Shown here piece after piece: positions 1 through 6,407 of a stretch of 11,659 nucleotides of DNA. How positions within the stretch are numbered: the first letter of the stretch is position 1; each line of letters begins with the position of its first letter. The translations under genes were made by a program, and so were the position numbers. The notes below the pieces were generated by a model, which saw nothing but the letters and a program-made list of their open reading frames with translations, made no database searches and was not told the origin of the DNA. The DNA comes from JBPEXY01 sp052031065 (GTDB lineage: Bacteria > Pseudomonadota > Gammaproteobacteria > Immundisolibacterales > Immundisolibacteraceae), in the NCBI GenBank assembly GCA_052031065.1, contig JBPEXY010000031.1, forward strand, positions 1 through 11,659. The letters run 5' to 3'.

Positions 1-1369
1 GCTTTATAACGCCGCCTCGCTAATCAGTAACGGCCGTATTGCCGGCACCTATTTTAAACAGCTGTTACCCAACTACAGCGTTTTTGACGAAAAGCGCTAC
101 TTCGATTCTGGAACCGAACCTCTGGTGGTCGAGCTCAATGGCATTCGCATTGGGCTGACGATCTGCGAGGATATCTGGGAACCGGAGCCGACAAGGGCGG
201 CGGTGAACGCTGGTGCTGAACTGGTGGTTAACATTAACGCATCACCTTTTCACCTGGGCAAACAGCATGAACGCGAAATCACGGTAGGTAGCCGGGCGCG
301 GGAGAACAAGGTGCCGATTGTTTACGTCAACATGGCCGGTGGCCAGGATGAACTGGTCTTCGATGCTGGTTCCTGTGTTATTGATCGAACCGGCAGCTGT
401 GTGGAACGTTTTCCGGCCTTTGAGACCGGGCTCTACAAGACTGAATTCACCGATCAGCATGGACTCATCACGCCAGTCGGGGGCGCGCTGTCACCCGAGC
501 TTGGTGAAGAGGCTAGTGTTTACGAGGCACTGGTCTGTGGCGTACGGGACTATGTCAACAAGAACCATTTCGGCGGCGCAATCATTGGTCTCTCCGGCGG
601 CGTGGACTCCGCCCTTACCCTCGCTGTGGCGGCCGACGCACTAGGCGCAGAACGAGTCGAAGCGGTGATGATGCCATCCGACTATACCGCTGGCATCAGC
701 CTGGCGGATGCAAGAGAAGAGGCTGAACTTCTCGGCGTGAGATATCACGAAATTCCGATCAAACCGATGGTAGAAGCCTTCGACCAGGCACTACAGCCCG
801 TTTTTGCCGGGCAACCGGTGGACACTACTGAAGAGAATATCCAGGCCCGTACGCGCGGCATTTTGTTGATGGCAATGTCCAACAAATCGGGGCGGATAGT
901 TCTTACCACCGGCAACAAAAGTGAAATGGCGGTTGGTTACGCCACCCTCTATGGTGATATGGCTGGTGGTTTTGCGGTGATCAAGGATGTTCCAAAGATG
1001 TTGGTTTACCGACTTTGCCGTTACCGCAATCAAATAGGCTACGTGATTCCCCAGCGGGTTCTTGACCGCCCCCCGTCAGCAGAGCTCCGCCCCGACCAGG
1101 TCGATCAGGACAGCCTGCCACCCTACGACACCCTCGACACCATTATTGAGCTCTATGTCGAACAGGACTACTCTGTCAGGCAGCTCATCGAAGAGACCGG
1201 CTTTGATGAGGCTACCGTTACTAAAATCGTACGGCTGGTTAAAATAAACGAATACAAAAGACGCCAGGCAGCTCCTGGGGTACGCATAAGCCAGCGCGCT
1301 TTCGGAAGGGACCGGCGTTATCCGATCACCTCAGGATTCCAGGATTCGCCGGTCACGGCAGCGCAATAA
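1..1369 (+). CDS. nadE: Glutamine-dependent NAD+ synthetase, 5' end outside window
   Basis: Makes NAD+ from deamido-NAD+ and ATP, taking ammonia from glutamine; cytosolic, last step of NAD synthesis. The open frame begins at base 2 and gives 455 residues. The family is usually about 540, so roughly 85 N-terminal residues lie upstream; the GTG at 125 is internal. The first part is a nitrilase-like glutaminase: the motif KQLLPNYSVFDEKRYF starts with the likely catalytic Lys (codon 56-58), and LTICEDIW holds the likely nucleophile Cys (164-166). The catalytic Glu would be in the missing part. The synthetase domain follows, with the ATP pyrophosphatase loop SGGVDS at 593-610 and the usual C-terminal motif RISQRAFGRDRRYPI. 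The stop TAA is at 1367-1369, ten bases before a terminator palindrome. The assignment is firm. Confidence 0.97.
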   Translation, partial: LYNAASLISNGRIAGTYFKQLLPNYSVFDEKRYFDSGTEPLVVELNGIRIGLTICEDIWEPEPTRAAVNAGAELVVNINASPFHLGKQHEREITVGSRARENKVPIVYVNMAGGQDELVFDAGSCVIDRTGSCVERFPAFETGLYKTEFTDQHGLITPVGGALSPELGEEASVYEALVCGVRDYVNKNHFGGAIIGLSGGVDSALTLAVAADALGAERVEAVMMPSDYTAGISLADAREEAELLGVRYHEIPIKPMVEAFDQALQPVFAGQPVDTTEENIQARTRGILLMAMSNKSGRIVLTTGNKSEMAVGYATLYGDMAGGFAVIKDVPKMLVYRLCRYRNQIGYVIPQRVLDRPPSAELRPDQVDQDSLPPYDTLDTIIELYVEQDYSVRQLIEETGFDEATVTKIVRLVKINEYKRRQAAPGVRISQRAFGRDRRYPITSGFQDSPVTAAQ

Positions 1370-1378
1370 CCTGGATTG

Positions 1379-1414
1379 AAAAAGCCGGAGTTGACATGTC
1401 AACTCCGGCTTTTT
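1379..1414. terminator. Bidirectional intrinsic terminator, perfect 36-bp palindrome
   Basis: Every base from 1379 to 1414 is mirrored around 1396.5. The left arm reads AAAAGCCGGAGTTGACAT and the right arm is its exact complement. The GC-rich stem is flanked by an A run on the left and a T run on the right, so it can end transcripts in both directions. It lies between the convergent nadE (stop 1369) and the sugar transferase (stop 1467), where one shared terminator is expected. Confidence 0.92.
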
Positions 1415-1466
1415 TATGACTGACCAAAAAAATCGGCCGAATTCTGGCCCGCTCTTTTGCAGACGA

Positions 1467-2165
1467 TTACCGCGCACCTACTCCAAACATGCAGACCCTG
1501 ACAGTTTTCAACGTGACCAGCAGATCAAGAAAAAGATTTCTGTTTAGAAGATAAAAGAGATCGTACTCAAGCTTGTTACGGCTATCTTCCTTAGAGGCTC
1601 CGTAGGGATAGTGAACCTGCGCCCAGCCGGTGATCCCGGGCTTTACAAAATGGCGCGCGTCATAGTGAGGAATTTCCCTGCTCAGCTCACTGACAAACTC
1701 CGGACGTTCCGGGCGTGGACCGACCACACTCATCGAACCCTGCAGCACATTAAAGAACTGCGGTAATTCATCGATTCGGGTGTCTCTGAGGAAACGACCG
1801 ACGCGGGTAACCCTTGGATCATTCTGGCTGGCCCACTGCGCACCCGATTTTTCGGCATCCATGCGCATGGTTCTGAATTTAATCACCCGGAAGGTTTTGC
1901 CATCACAACCGACGCGGGTCTGGAAATAGAGAACCGAACCTCTGCCACGCGACTCAACCATAATTGCCGCTGCCGCAGCAGCCATCACTGGCAACGCGAG
2001 CAATAGGGCAACTACGGCGACAAAAATATCAAACAGGCGAACCAACAACCCATACTCGGCTCTTTCGACAAGCACTTTATTCCAGTCCGTGCTCTCAACC
2101 CGGTTTAAATCGACACGGCACTGGCTGCCGGCGCGAACAACACTCTTGATCTGATTTCTGGTCAT
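1467..2165 (-). CDS. Short polyprenyl-phosphate sugar-1-phosphate transferase (PEP-CTERM/exopolysaccharide type)
   Basis: Predicted to move a sugar-1-phosphate from a nucleotide sugar to undecaprenyl phosphate at the inner membrane, the priming step of polysaccharide synthesis. The 232-residue protein has a hydrophobic helix at about residues 45-70, then KFRTM (96-100), the catalytic Asp-Glu pair in RIDELPQ (132-133), VVGPRPERPEFV (148-158) and VKPGITGWAQV (174-184). The end, with YPYGASKEDSRNKLEYDL and a final GAR, resembles the long transferases linked to exosortase/PEP-CTERM systems. Those are about 460 residues with a multi-helix N-terminal half, which is absent here. The first 40 residues match nothing I recognise. 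ATG at 2163-2165 has only a weak ribosome site. No other polysaccharide gene lies in the window, so the substrate is unknown. It may be a natural short form or a remnant. Confidence 0.9.
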   Translation of the reverse strand: MTRNQIKSVVRAGSQCRVDLNRVESTDWNKVLVERAEYGLLVRLFDIFVAVVALLLALPVMAAAAAAIMVESRGRGSVLYFQTRVGCDGKTFRVIKFRTMRMDAEKSGAQWASQNDPRVTRVGRFLRDTRIDELPQFFNVLQGSMSVVGPRPERPEFVSELSREIPHYDARHFVKPGITGWAQVHYPYGASKEDSRNKLEYDLFYLLNRNLFLDLLVTLKTVRVCMFGVGAR

Positions 2166-2316
2166 GCCTTCAAATCTCTACGCAAATTTTCCAGTGCTTA
2201 AACAATCGCCATCTTTAACTGAAGTTATTTAGCGTCAAAGACCCTGGCGAATCGTTGCGGCGGTACAGAGACTAAAGCAAGGGTCATGCCAAAAAATAGA
2301 TGCTTAGCCCGAACGC

Positions 2317-2344
2317 TTGTCGCGCCTCGGTTTGTCACTAAACT
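2317..2344 (+). promoter_or_regulatory. Possible promoter for the small gene at 2373
   Basis: TTGTCG (2317-2322) and TAAACT (2339-2344) lie 16 bases apart and resemble sigma-70 -35 and -10 boxes. Transcription would begin near 2351, just ahead of the ribosome binding site at 2357-2363. Such boxes arise easily by chance; the only support is their fit with the downstream site and start codon. Confidence 0.3.
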
Positions 2345-2372
2345 GACCAGTAATCAGAGGGGGATTCTTTCA

Positions 2373-2468
2373 ATGAAAAGACAGTGTTGGTTAGAATTTC
2401 AACAGCCACGTGTCGAAATCACAACACCATCAATAAGGATTGTCGAAATTTCTGCAGAGTGGTTGTAA
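2373..2468 (+). CDS. Possible small protein of 31 residues, unknown function
   Basis: I do not recognise this peptide. It starts MKRQCWLEFQQP and ends VEISAEWL. ATG at 2373 is preceded nine bases upstream by AGAGGGGG (about 2356-2363), one of the strongest ribosome-site-like sequences in the window; the same frame opens earlier at 2286 but without a comparable site. The peptide has one Cys, two Trp, and VEI occurring twice ten residues apart (14-16 and 24-26), with no signal sequence or membrane segment. Small size, W/F near a Pro and acidic-hydrophobic pattern are loosely like RiPP precursors such as PqqA, but the PqqA E-x3-Y motif is absent and no modifying enzyme is in the window. It could equally be a chance frame. 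Confidence 0.35.
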   Translation: MKRQCWLEFQQPRVEITTPSIRIVEISAEWL

Positions 2469-2500
2469 AGGAACTGAAACAGGCCAGAGGAGCCTCTATC

Positions 2501-4153
2501 TCAGCTGCGGGAAACCGACACCATCCGGTCGACAGCATCGGGGTCAACGCGCTGCATCAATGGTTTGAAAACATTGATCCGGTGGCCGGTCAGTGGCAAC
2601 GAACGATCATTCCAGCCCAGCTGTTCAAGCCCCAGAAATTCACAGCTATCCACCGCCAGTTGAGGTAACACCGGCGCAAGATAAGTAACCAGCACGCGGT
2701 AGAGATTAAGCGCCTGGCTGTAGATAGCCACCACCCGTTCCTGCATACCTTCGTGCTTTGCCAGCGTCCAGGGTGCCTGCTCTGCGAGGTACTGGTTGAC
2801 CTGGTCAGCCATTGCCATCACTTCCCGACAGACCTTCGCATAATCCCTTTGCTCGTAAGCACTTCCAAGGGAGTCACCAGCTTCGACAAAGTGGCTATAC
2901 ATAGCCTCATCATCAAGCCGGGCAGCAAGCATCCCGCCATTCCTCTTGGTGATAAACCCAGCACTTCTTGACGCGATATTGACCACCTTTCCAATCAGAT
3001 CTGAATTCACCTTCTGCACAAAGTCATCGAGATTCAGGTCCAGGTCATCCATGCCGTTACTGAGCCTGGCCGCCAGGTAATAGCGCAGATAGGCAGGATC
3101 GAGATGTTCAAGGTAGGTACGTGCCTTGATGAAGGTTCCGCGGGACTTGGACATTTTCTCGCCGTTAACCATCAGAAACCCGTGCACATTGACCTTGTCT
3201 GGCGTTCTATAGCCGGCTCCTGTCAACATCGCCGGCCAGAACAACGCATGGAAATAGAGAATATCCTTACCAATAAAGTGGTGGATCTCGCGACTTGCCC
3301 ACTCCTTGCGTACTTCCTCAAGCGCTATTCCCGCAGCGCTCGACTTCATCCAGTTCCACAAACTGGCGATATATCCAATCGGGGCATCGAGCCAAACATA
3401 AAAGTACTTATTGTCGCTATCCGGGATCTGAAACCCAAAATAGGGGGCATCCCGGGAAATGTCCCAATCCCGAAGTCCGCCGGCAAACCACTCCTGAATT
3501 TTGTTACTCACCTGCTCATCGAGGTGATCCGCCCGGGTCCACTGCTGCAGATATTCCTGGAAATCGGCCAGTTGAAAGAAAAAGTGTTCCGATTCGCGAG
3601 CTTCTGGAACACTTCCAGTAAGTGCTGAGCGGGGGTTGATCAGCTCGGTGGCGTTGTACGTGGCACCACATACCTCACAGTTATCCCCGTACTGATCAGC
3701 TGCACCACAGCGGGGGCATTCGCCACGGATAAACCGGTCCGCCAGGAACATCCCCTTGTCAACATCATAAGCCTGACTAACCATACGCGTAGAAATGTGC
3801 CCGGCATGTCGCAGGCGCTGATAGATATCCTCGGCAAGCTGGCGGTTTTCATCCGAGTGGGTGGAATAGTAATTGGTAAACTCAATACCAAAATCGGCAA
3901 AATCTGCCCGATGCTGCACACCCACCTGTTCGACCAGCTGTTCCGGCGTCATCCCCTCGTTCTCGGCTCTGAGCATAATTGGCGCACCATGGGCATCATC
4001 CGCGCAGAAATAAAGACAATCATGCCCGCGTCCGTTCATATACCGGACCCAGATATCGGTTTGCAGGTATTCCACCAGATGACCGATATGAATTGGCCCG
4101 TTGGCATACGGTAATGCACTGGTGACGAGGATTTTTCGTGTTTCAGATGTCAT
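2501..4153 (-). CDS. metG: Methionyl-tRNA synthetase, short form without C-terminal tRNA-binding domain
   Basis: Charges tRNA-Met with methionine using ATP, in the cytosol. It is a class I enzyme with the HIGH motif at residues 22-25, KMSKS at 333-337 and two zinc knuckles, CPRC (146-149) and CEVC (159-162), as in the E. coli-type enzyme. The chosen ATG at 4151-4153 puts ILVTSALPYANGPIHIGH at the usual distance from the N-terminus; the frame stays open upstream to 4261 but those 36 residues look non-coding. No good ribosome site precedes the ATG. The protein is 550 residues, whereas E. coli MetG is 677. It ends soon after HRINVFKPLMQRVDPDAVDRMV, the end of the anticodon-binding region, so the C-terminal EMAP/Trbp111-like dimerisation and tRNA-binding domain is missing. 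The gene is divergent from apbC, an arrangement I recall from Pseudomonas relatives. Confidence 0.96.
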   Translation of the reverse strand: MTSETRKILVTSALPYANGPIHIGHLVEYLQTDIWVRYMNGRGHDCLYFCADDAHGAPIMLRAENEGMTPEQLVEQVGVQHRADFADFGIEFTNYYSTHSDENRQLAEDIYQRLRHAGHISTRMVSQAYDVDKGMFLADRFIRGECPRCGAADQYGDNCEVCGATYNATELINPRSALTGSVPEARESEHFFFQLADFQEYLQQWTRADHLDEQVSNKIQEWFAGGLRDWDISRDAPYFGFQIPDSDNKYFYVWLDAPIGYIASLWNWMKSSAAGIALEEVRKEWASREIHHFIGKDILYFHALFWPAMLTGAGYRTPDKVNVHGFLMVNGEKMSKSRGTFIKARTYLEHLDPAYLRYYLAARLSNGMDDLDLNLDDFVQKVNSDLIGKVVNIASRSAGFITKRNGGMLAARLDDEAMYSHFVEAGDSLGSAYEQRDYAKVCREVMAMADQVNQYLAEQAPWTLAKHEGMQERVVAIYSQALNLYRVLVTYLAPVLPQLAVDSCEFLGLEQLGWNDRSLPLTGHRINVFKPLMQRVDPDAVDRMVSVSRS

Positions 4154-4275
4154 GGCAGAAGCAGAAGAAAAAATGGCTCGACCAGACTGTAAAACAGCGT
4201 GGTCGCCATCGGATTTAACAGAGATAGTTATTACGGTCGGCAGACCCTGCCGCGCCGGCATCGCAGGGAAGACCT

Positions 4276-4319
4276 GTCTGGCCGCTACCTGTAAGTAGCT
4301 CTGTAATCGTTGGCCAGAC
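4276..4319. repeat. Nested inverted repeat in metG/apbC spacer
   Basis: GTCTGGCC (4276-4283) is the exact complement of GGCCAGAC (4312-4319). Directly inside, GCTAC (4284-4288) pairs with GTAGC (4295-4299) around a six-base loop, so a transcript could fold into 13 nearly continuous pairs with a 12-base bulge on one side. No T run follows on either strand, so it is unlikely to be a simple terminator. It would lie in the leader of either gene, depending on where transcription starts. Confidence 0.55.
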
Positions 4320-4389
4320 CCCAGCCCGGCACCAAGGATAGCAGACCTGCTACCAGCTGCGTGCTAATATCTGGACCGGTCACCTGCTT

Positions 4390-4426
4390 TGCCATCCGTC
4401 ATCCGGGCCGGCACCCGGACATGGCA
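4390..4426. repeat. Stem-loop candidate upstream of apbC
   Basis: TGCCAT (4390-4395) pairs with ATGGCA (4421-4426), and inside it TCCGGG (4402-4407) pairs with CCCGGA (4414-4419) around the loop CCGGCA. The two stems are separated by an unequal internal loop of six bases against one. It is GC-rich and about 85 bases before the apbC start. It matches no riboswitch I know. Confidence 0.55.
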
Positions 4427-4511
4427 CCTGGCAACAACACCAAACGGCCAATGTGCCCAAACCGGTGACGTCGGCGACATCTTTACAACAACACCCAGCG
4501 AGTAACCACGA

Positions 4512-5624
4512 TTGACCCATCTGACAGAAACAGAAGTCAGGGAGCTTCTCTTTGAGCTTTCCCCAGCAGAGCAGTTTGCTGAGTCTCAAGCGCGCCTGAT
4601 TCAACCCTCCAACCTTACCAGTGTCACTGTGTCACCGGATCAGGTCGACATCAAACTGAAATTTGGCTACCCCGTCGAGCGCTATCGCGATTTTATCGAG
4701 AAGCGGGTGACCCAGGCGATCAGCGACCGCGCTACAGGAGACAAAGTCACCGTTGAGGTAGAACAGAAAATCGTCGCCCACTCGGTACAGCAAGGTGTCG
4801 ACCCGATACCAGGGGTCAAGAACGTGATTGCCGTCGCTTCTGGCAAAGGTGGTGTCGGAAAATCTACCACTGCCGTCAATCTGGCCCTGGCGCTGGCATA
4901 CGAGGGGGCAAACGTCGGCATTCTCGACGCCGATATCTATGGACCCAGCCAGCACACCATGCTCGGCGCACAACAACGCCGTCCAGAGCTGGTCGAGGGC
5001 AGCGAGAAAATGATCGAACCGATCGTCAGCCTCGGGCTGCAATCGATCTCTATCGGATACCTGGTAGACCGGGATGCCGCGATGGTCTGGCGCGGTCCGA
5101 TGGCTACCCAGGCGCTGCAGCAGATATGCCGCGATACCCAATGGCACGATCTCGATTATCTGTTAGTCGACATGCCGCCCGGTACCGGCGACATCCACCT
5201 TACGCTGGCACAGCAGATACCGGTAGCCGGTGCCGTGATTGTCACCACACCGCAGGACATAGCGCTGCAGGACGCCGCCAAAGGCCTGACCATGTTCGGC
5301 AAGGTCAACATACCGGTACTCGGCCTGATCGAAAACATGGCTACCCACCTGTGTAGCAACTGTGGCCACGAGGAGGCTATTTTTGGCCAGGGCGGAGGCG
5401 CAGCGATGGCCGCAGAATATGGTGTGCCATTGCTTGGCAGTCTGCCTCTCGATATCACCATTCGCCAGCAGGCCGATACCGGCCTGCCGACAGTTGCGGC
5501 AGACCCAGAGAGCGAGCTTTCACAACGCTATCGCAAAGTCGCCCGAACCACCGCACTGCTGTTAAGCGAGCGAGATCGCAATTTTGCTAACAAATTTGGC
5601 AAAATCTCGGTGGTTGACAAATAA
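4512..5624 (+). CDS. apbC: Fe-S cluster carrier ATPase ApbC (Mrp/NBP35 family)
   Basis: A cytosolic P-loop ATPase that binds a [4Fe-4S] cluster and hands it to target enzymes. It has an N-terminal MIP18/DUF59-type domain (about residues 5-90), the deviant Walker A GKGGVGKST (111-119), DADIYGPSQ (140-147), the DMPPGTGDIHLT motif (220-231) and the cluster-binding CSNC (281-284). Length is 370, normal for the family. A TAA stop in frame at 4503-4505 limits the start, and the first usable codon is TTG at 4512; the next candidates (GTG at residue 40, ATG at residue 167) would cut into the domains. The ribosome site before the TTG is weak, which suggests low expression. dcd follows 52 bases later in the same direction, probably as one transcript. 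Confidence 0.95.
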   Translation: MTHLTETEVRELLFELSPAEQFAESQARLIQPSNLTSVTVSPDQVDIKLKFGYPVERYRDFIEKRVTQAISDRATGDKVTVEVEQKIVAHSVQQGVDPIPGVKNVIAVASGKGGVGKSTTAVNLALALAYEGANVGILDADIYGPSQHTMLGAQQRRPELVEGSEKMIEPIVSLGLQSISIGYLVDRDAAMVWRGPMATQALQQICRDTQWHDLDYLLVDMPPGTGDIHLTLAQQIPVAGAVIVTTPQDIALQDAAKGLTMFGKVNIPVLGLIENMATHLCSNCGHEEAIFGQGGGAAMAAEYGVPLLGSLPLDITIRQQADTGLPTVAADPESELSQRYRKVARTTALLLSERDRNFANKFGKISVVDK

Positions 5625-5660
5625 CCGGGCAAAGCAGTCTACCCCACCCCCTTCAGTTCT

Positions 5661-5665
5661 AAGGA
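5661..5665 (+). promoter_or_regulatory. Ribosome binding site of dcd
   Basis: AAGGA lies 11 bases before the ATG at 5677 and is the only such site near the start. This supports the start that gives the standard MAIKSDRWIR N-terminus of the family. Confidence 0.75.
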
Positions 5666-5676
5666 ATTAATCAGGC

Positions 5677-6246
5677 ATGGCGATCAAATCCGACCGCTGG
5701 ATCAGAAAAATGGCTGCCGAACACGGCATGATCGAACCTTTTGTCGAAGAGCAGATCCGTTACAGCGATAACGGTGAAAAGATCATCTCCTATGGCACCT
5801 CCAGTTACGGATATGACATTCGCTGTTCCAACGAATTTAAAATCTTTACCAACATCAACTCGGCCATCGTCGATCCGAAAAATTTTGATGAGGGCAGTTT
5901 TGTCAATTTCACCGGCGACGAGTGCATCATCCCGCCCAACTCGTTTGCGCTGGCACGCACGGTGGAGTACTTTCGCATCCCCAGAGATGTCCTCACCATC
6001 TGCGTTGGCAAATCCACCTATGCCCGCTGTGGCATTATCGTCAACGTCACCCCGTTTGAACCGGAATGGGAGGGCTACGTGACTCTCGAGTTTTCCAACA
6101 CCACTACCCTGCCGGCTAAAATCTACGCGGGAGAGGGAGTTGCTCAGGTTCTGTTCCTCGGTGCCGATGAAGAGTGTGAAATTTCCTATCGCGATCGCGG
6201 CGGAAAATACCAGCGCCAGACCGGCGTGACACTTCCGAAAATGTAG
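5677..6246 (+). CDS. dcd: dCTP deaminase
   Basis: Deaminates dCTP to dUTP, which dUTPase then turns to dUMP for dTMP synthesis; a cytosolic trimer. The 189-residue protein is full length and very close to gammaproteobacterial Dcd from MAIKSDRWIRKMAAEHGMIE to the C-terminal GVTLPKM. The active-site loop GKSTYARCGI (111-120) supplies the conserved Ser and Arg, and E138 in YVTLEFSN is the expected catalytic Glu. CIIPPNSFALARTVEYFRIP (83-102) is the typical core. It follows apbC by 52 bases and probably shares its promoter. A 161-base spacer with a large imperfect palindrome separates it from mlaA. Nothing is unusual in the protein. Confidence 0.97.
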   Translation: MAIKSDRWIRKMAAEHGMIEPFVEEQIRYSDNGEKIISYGTSSYGYDIRCSNEFKIFTNINSAIVDPKNFDEGSFVNFTGDECIIPPNSFALARTVEYFRIPRDVLTICVGKSTYARCGIIVNVTPFEPEWEGYVTLEFSNTTTLPAKIYAGEGVAQVLFLGADEECEISYRDRGGKYQRQTGVTLPKM

Positions 6247-6289
6247 CAGGAAAAAAAACGAAATGGGTTAGAGTATGAGCCAGAGATGA

Positions 6290-6337
6290 TTCATGGAAGG
6301 TACCGCGATTATCGATAATCCAGGAATCTTCCAGGAA
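6290..6337. repeat. 48-nt imperfect palindrome between dcd and mlaA
   Basis: The core GATTATCGATAATC (6307-6320) is a perfect 14-base palindrome. GGAAG (6295-6299) and CTTCC (6328-6332) are centred on exactly the same point (6313.5), as are the outer TTC (6290-6292) and GAA (6335-6337). Counting one G-U pair, 20 of 24 positions pair. No T run follows. It could be a processed or attenuating hairpin in the mlaA leader, or a protein-binding site. Confidence 0.6.
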
Positions 6338-6407
6338 CCTTCGGTATCGCAATTTCAATCAGCAGAAGACCGGACAAATATCCCGGGCAAACATCAAAGA
6401 GAGCACC

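Larger units (their letters stand above)
2166..2500. other. Intergenic region, 335 bp, between divergent sugar transferase side and metG end
   Basis: It lies upstream of the sugar transferase and downstream of metG. In the minus direction, TTGACG (2238-2233) with AAAGAT (2216-2211) 16 bases further on is a weak possible promoter for the transferase. In the plus direction there is a possible small gene at 2373-2468 with its own promoter-like boxes. No clear terminator follows metG; a short AGAGG/CCTCT inverted repeat near 2486-2497 has no T run. Reading the minus strand beyond the metG stop shows no trace of the missing MetRS C-terminal domain. Confidence 0.6.
4154..4511. other. Divergent intergenic region, 358 bp, metG/apbC
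   Basis: This region must hold the promoters of metG (minus) and apbC (plus), but I see no strong -35/-10 pair for either. It contains two inverted repeats, at 4276-4319 and 4390-4426. The frames that cross it (minus to 4261 as an extension of metG, minus 4380-4604) have no family resemblance and no good start signals. Confidence 0.6.

Noticed and set aside
318..644. Plus-strand 108-codon frame inside nadE
   Set aside because: Lies wholly within the nadE coding sequence in another frame, with no family resemblance.
2286..2372. Longer 60-codon version of the small gene
   Set aside because: No ribosome site precedes the ATG at 2286, while the ATG at 2373 has a strong one.
2486..2497. AGAGG/CCTCT repeat as metG terminator
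   Set aside because: Very short, almost no loop and no T run on either strand.
3104..3628. Plus-strand 174-codon frame opposite metG
   Set aside because: Antisense to the core of metG, whose motifs are intact; the translation resembles no family and has no ribosome site.
4154..4261. Possible 36-residue N-terminal extension of MetG
   Set aside because: The residues show no similarity to MetRS, and the ATG at 4153 gives the normal distance to the HIGH motif.
4632..5147. Minus-strand 171-codon frame opposite apbC
   Set aside because: Antisense shadow of the apbC reading frame.
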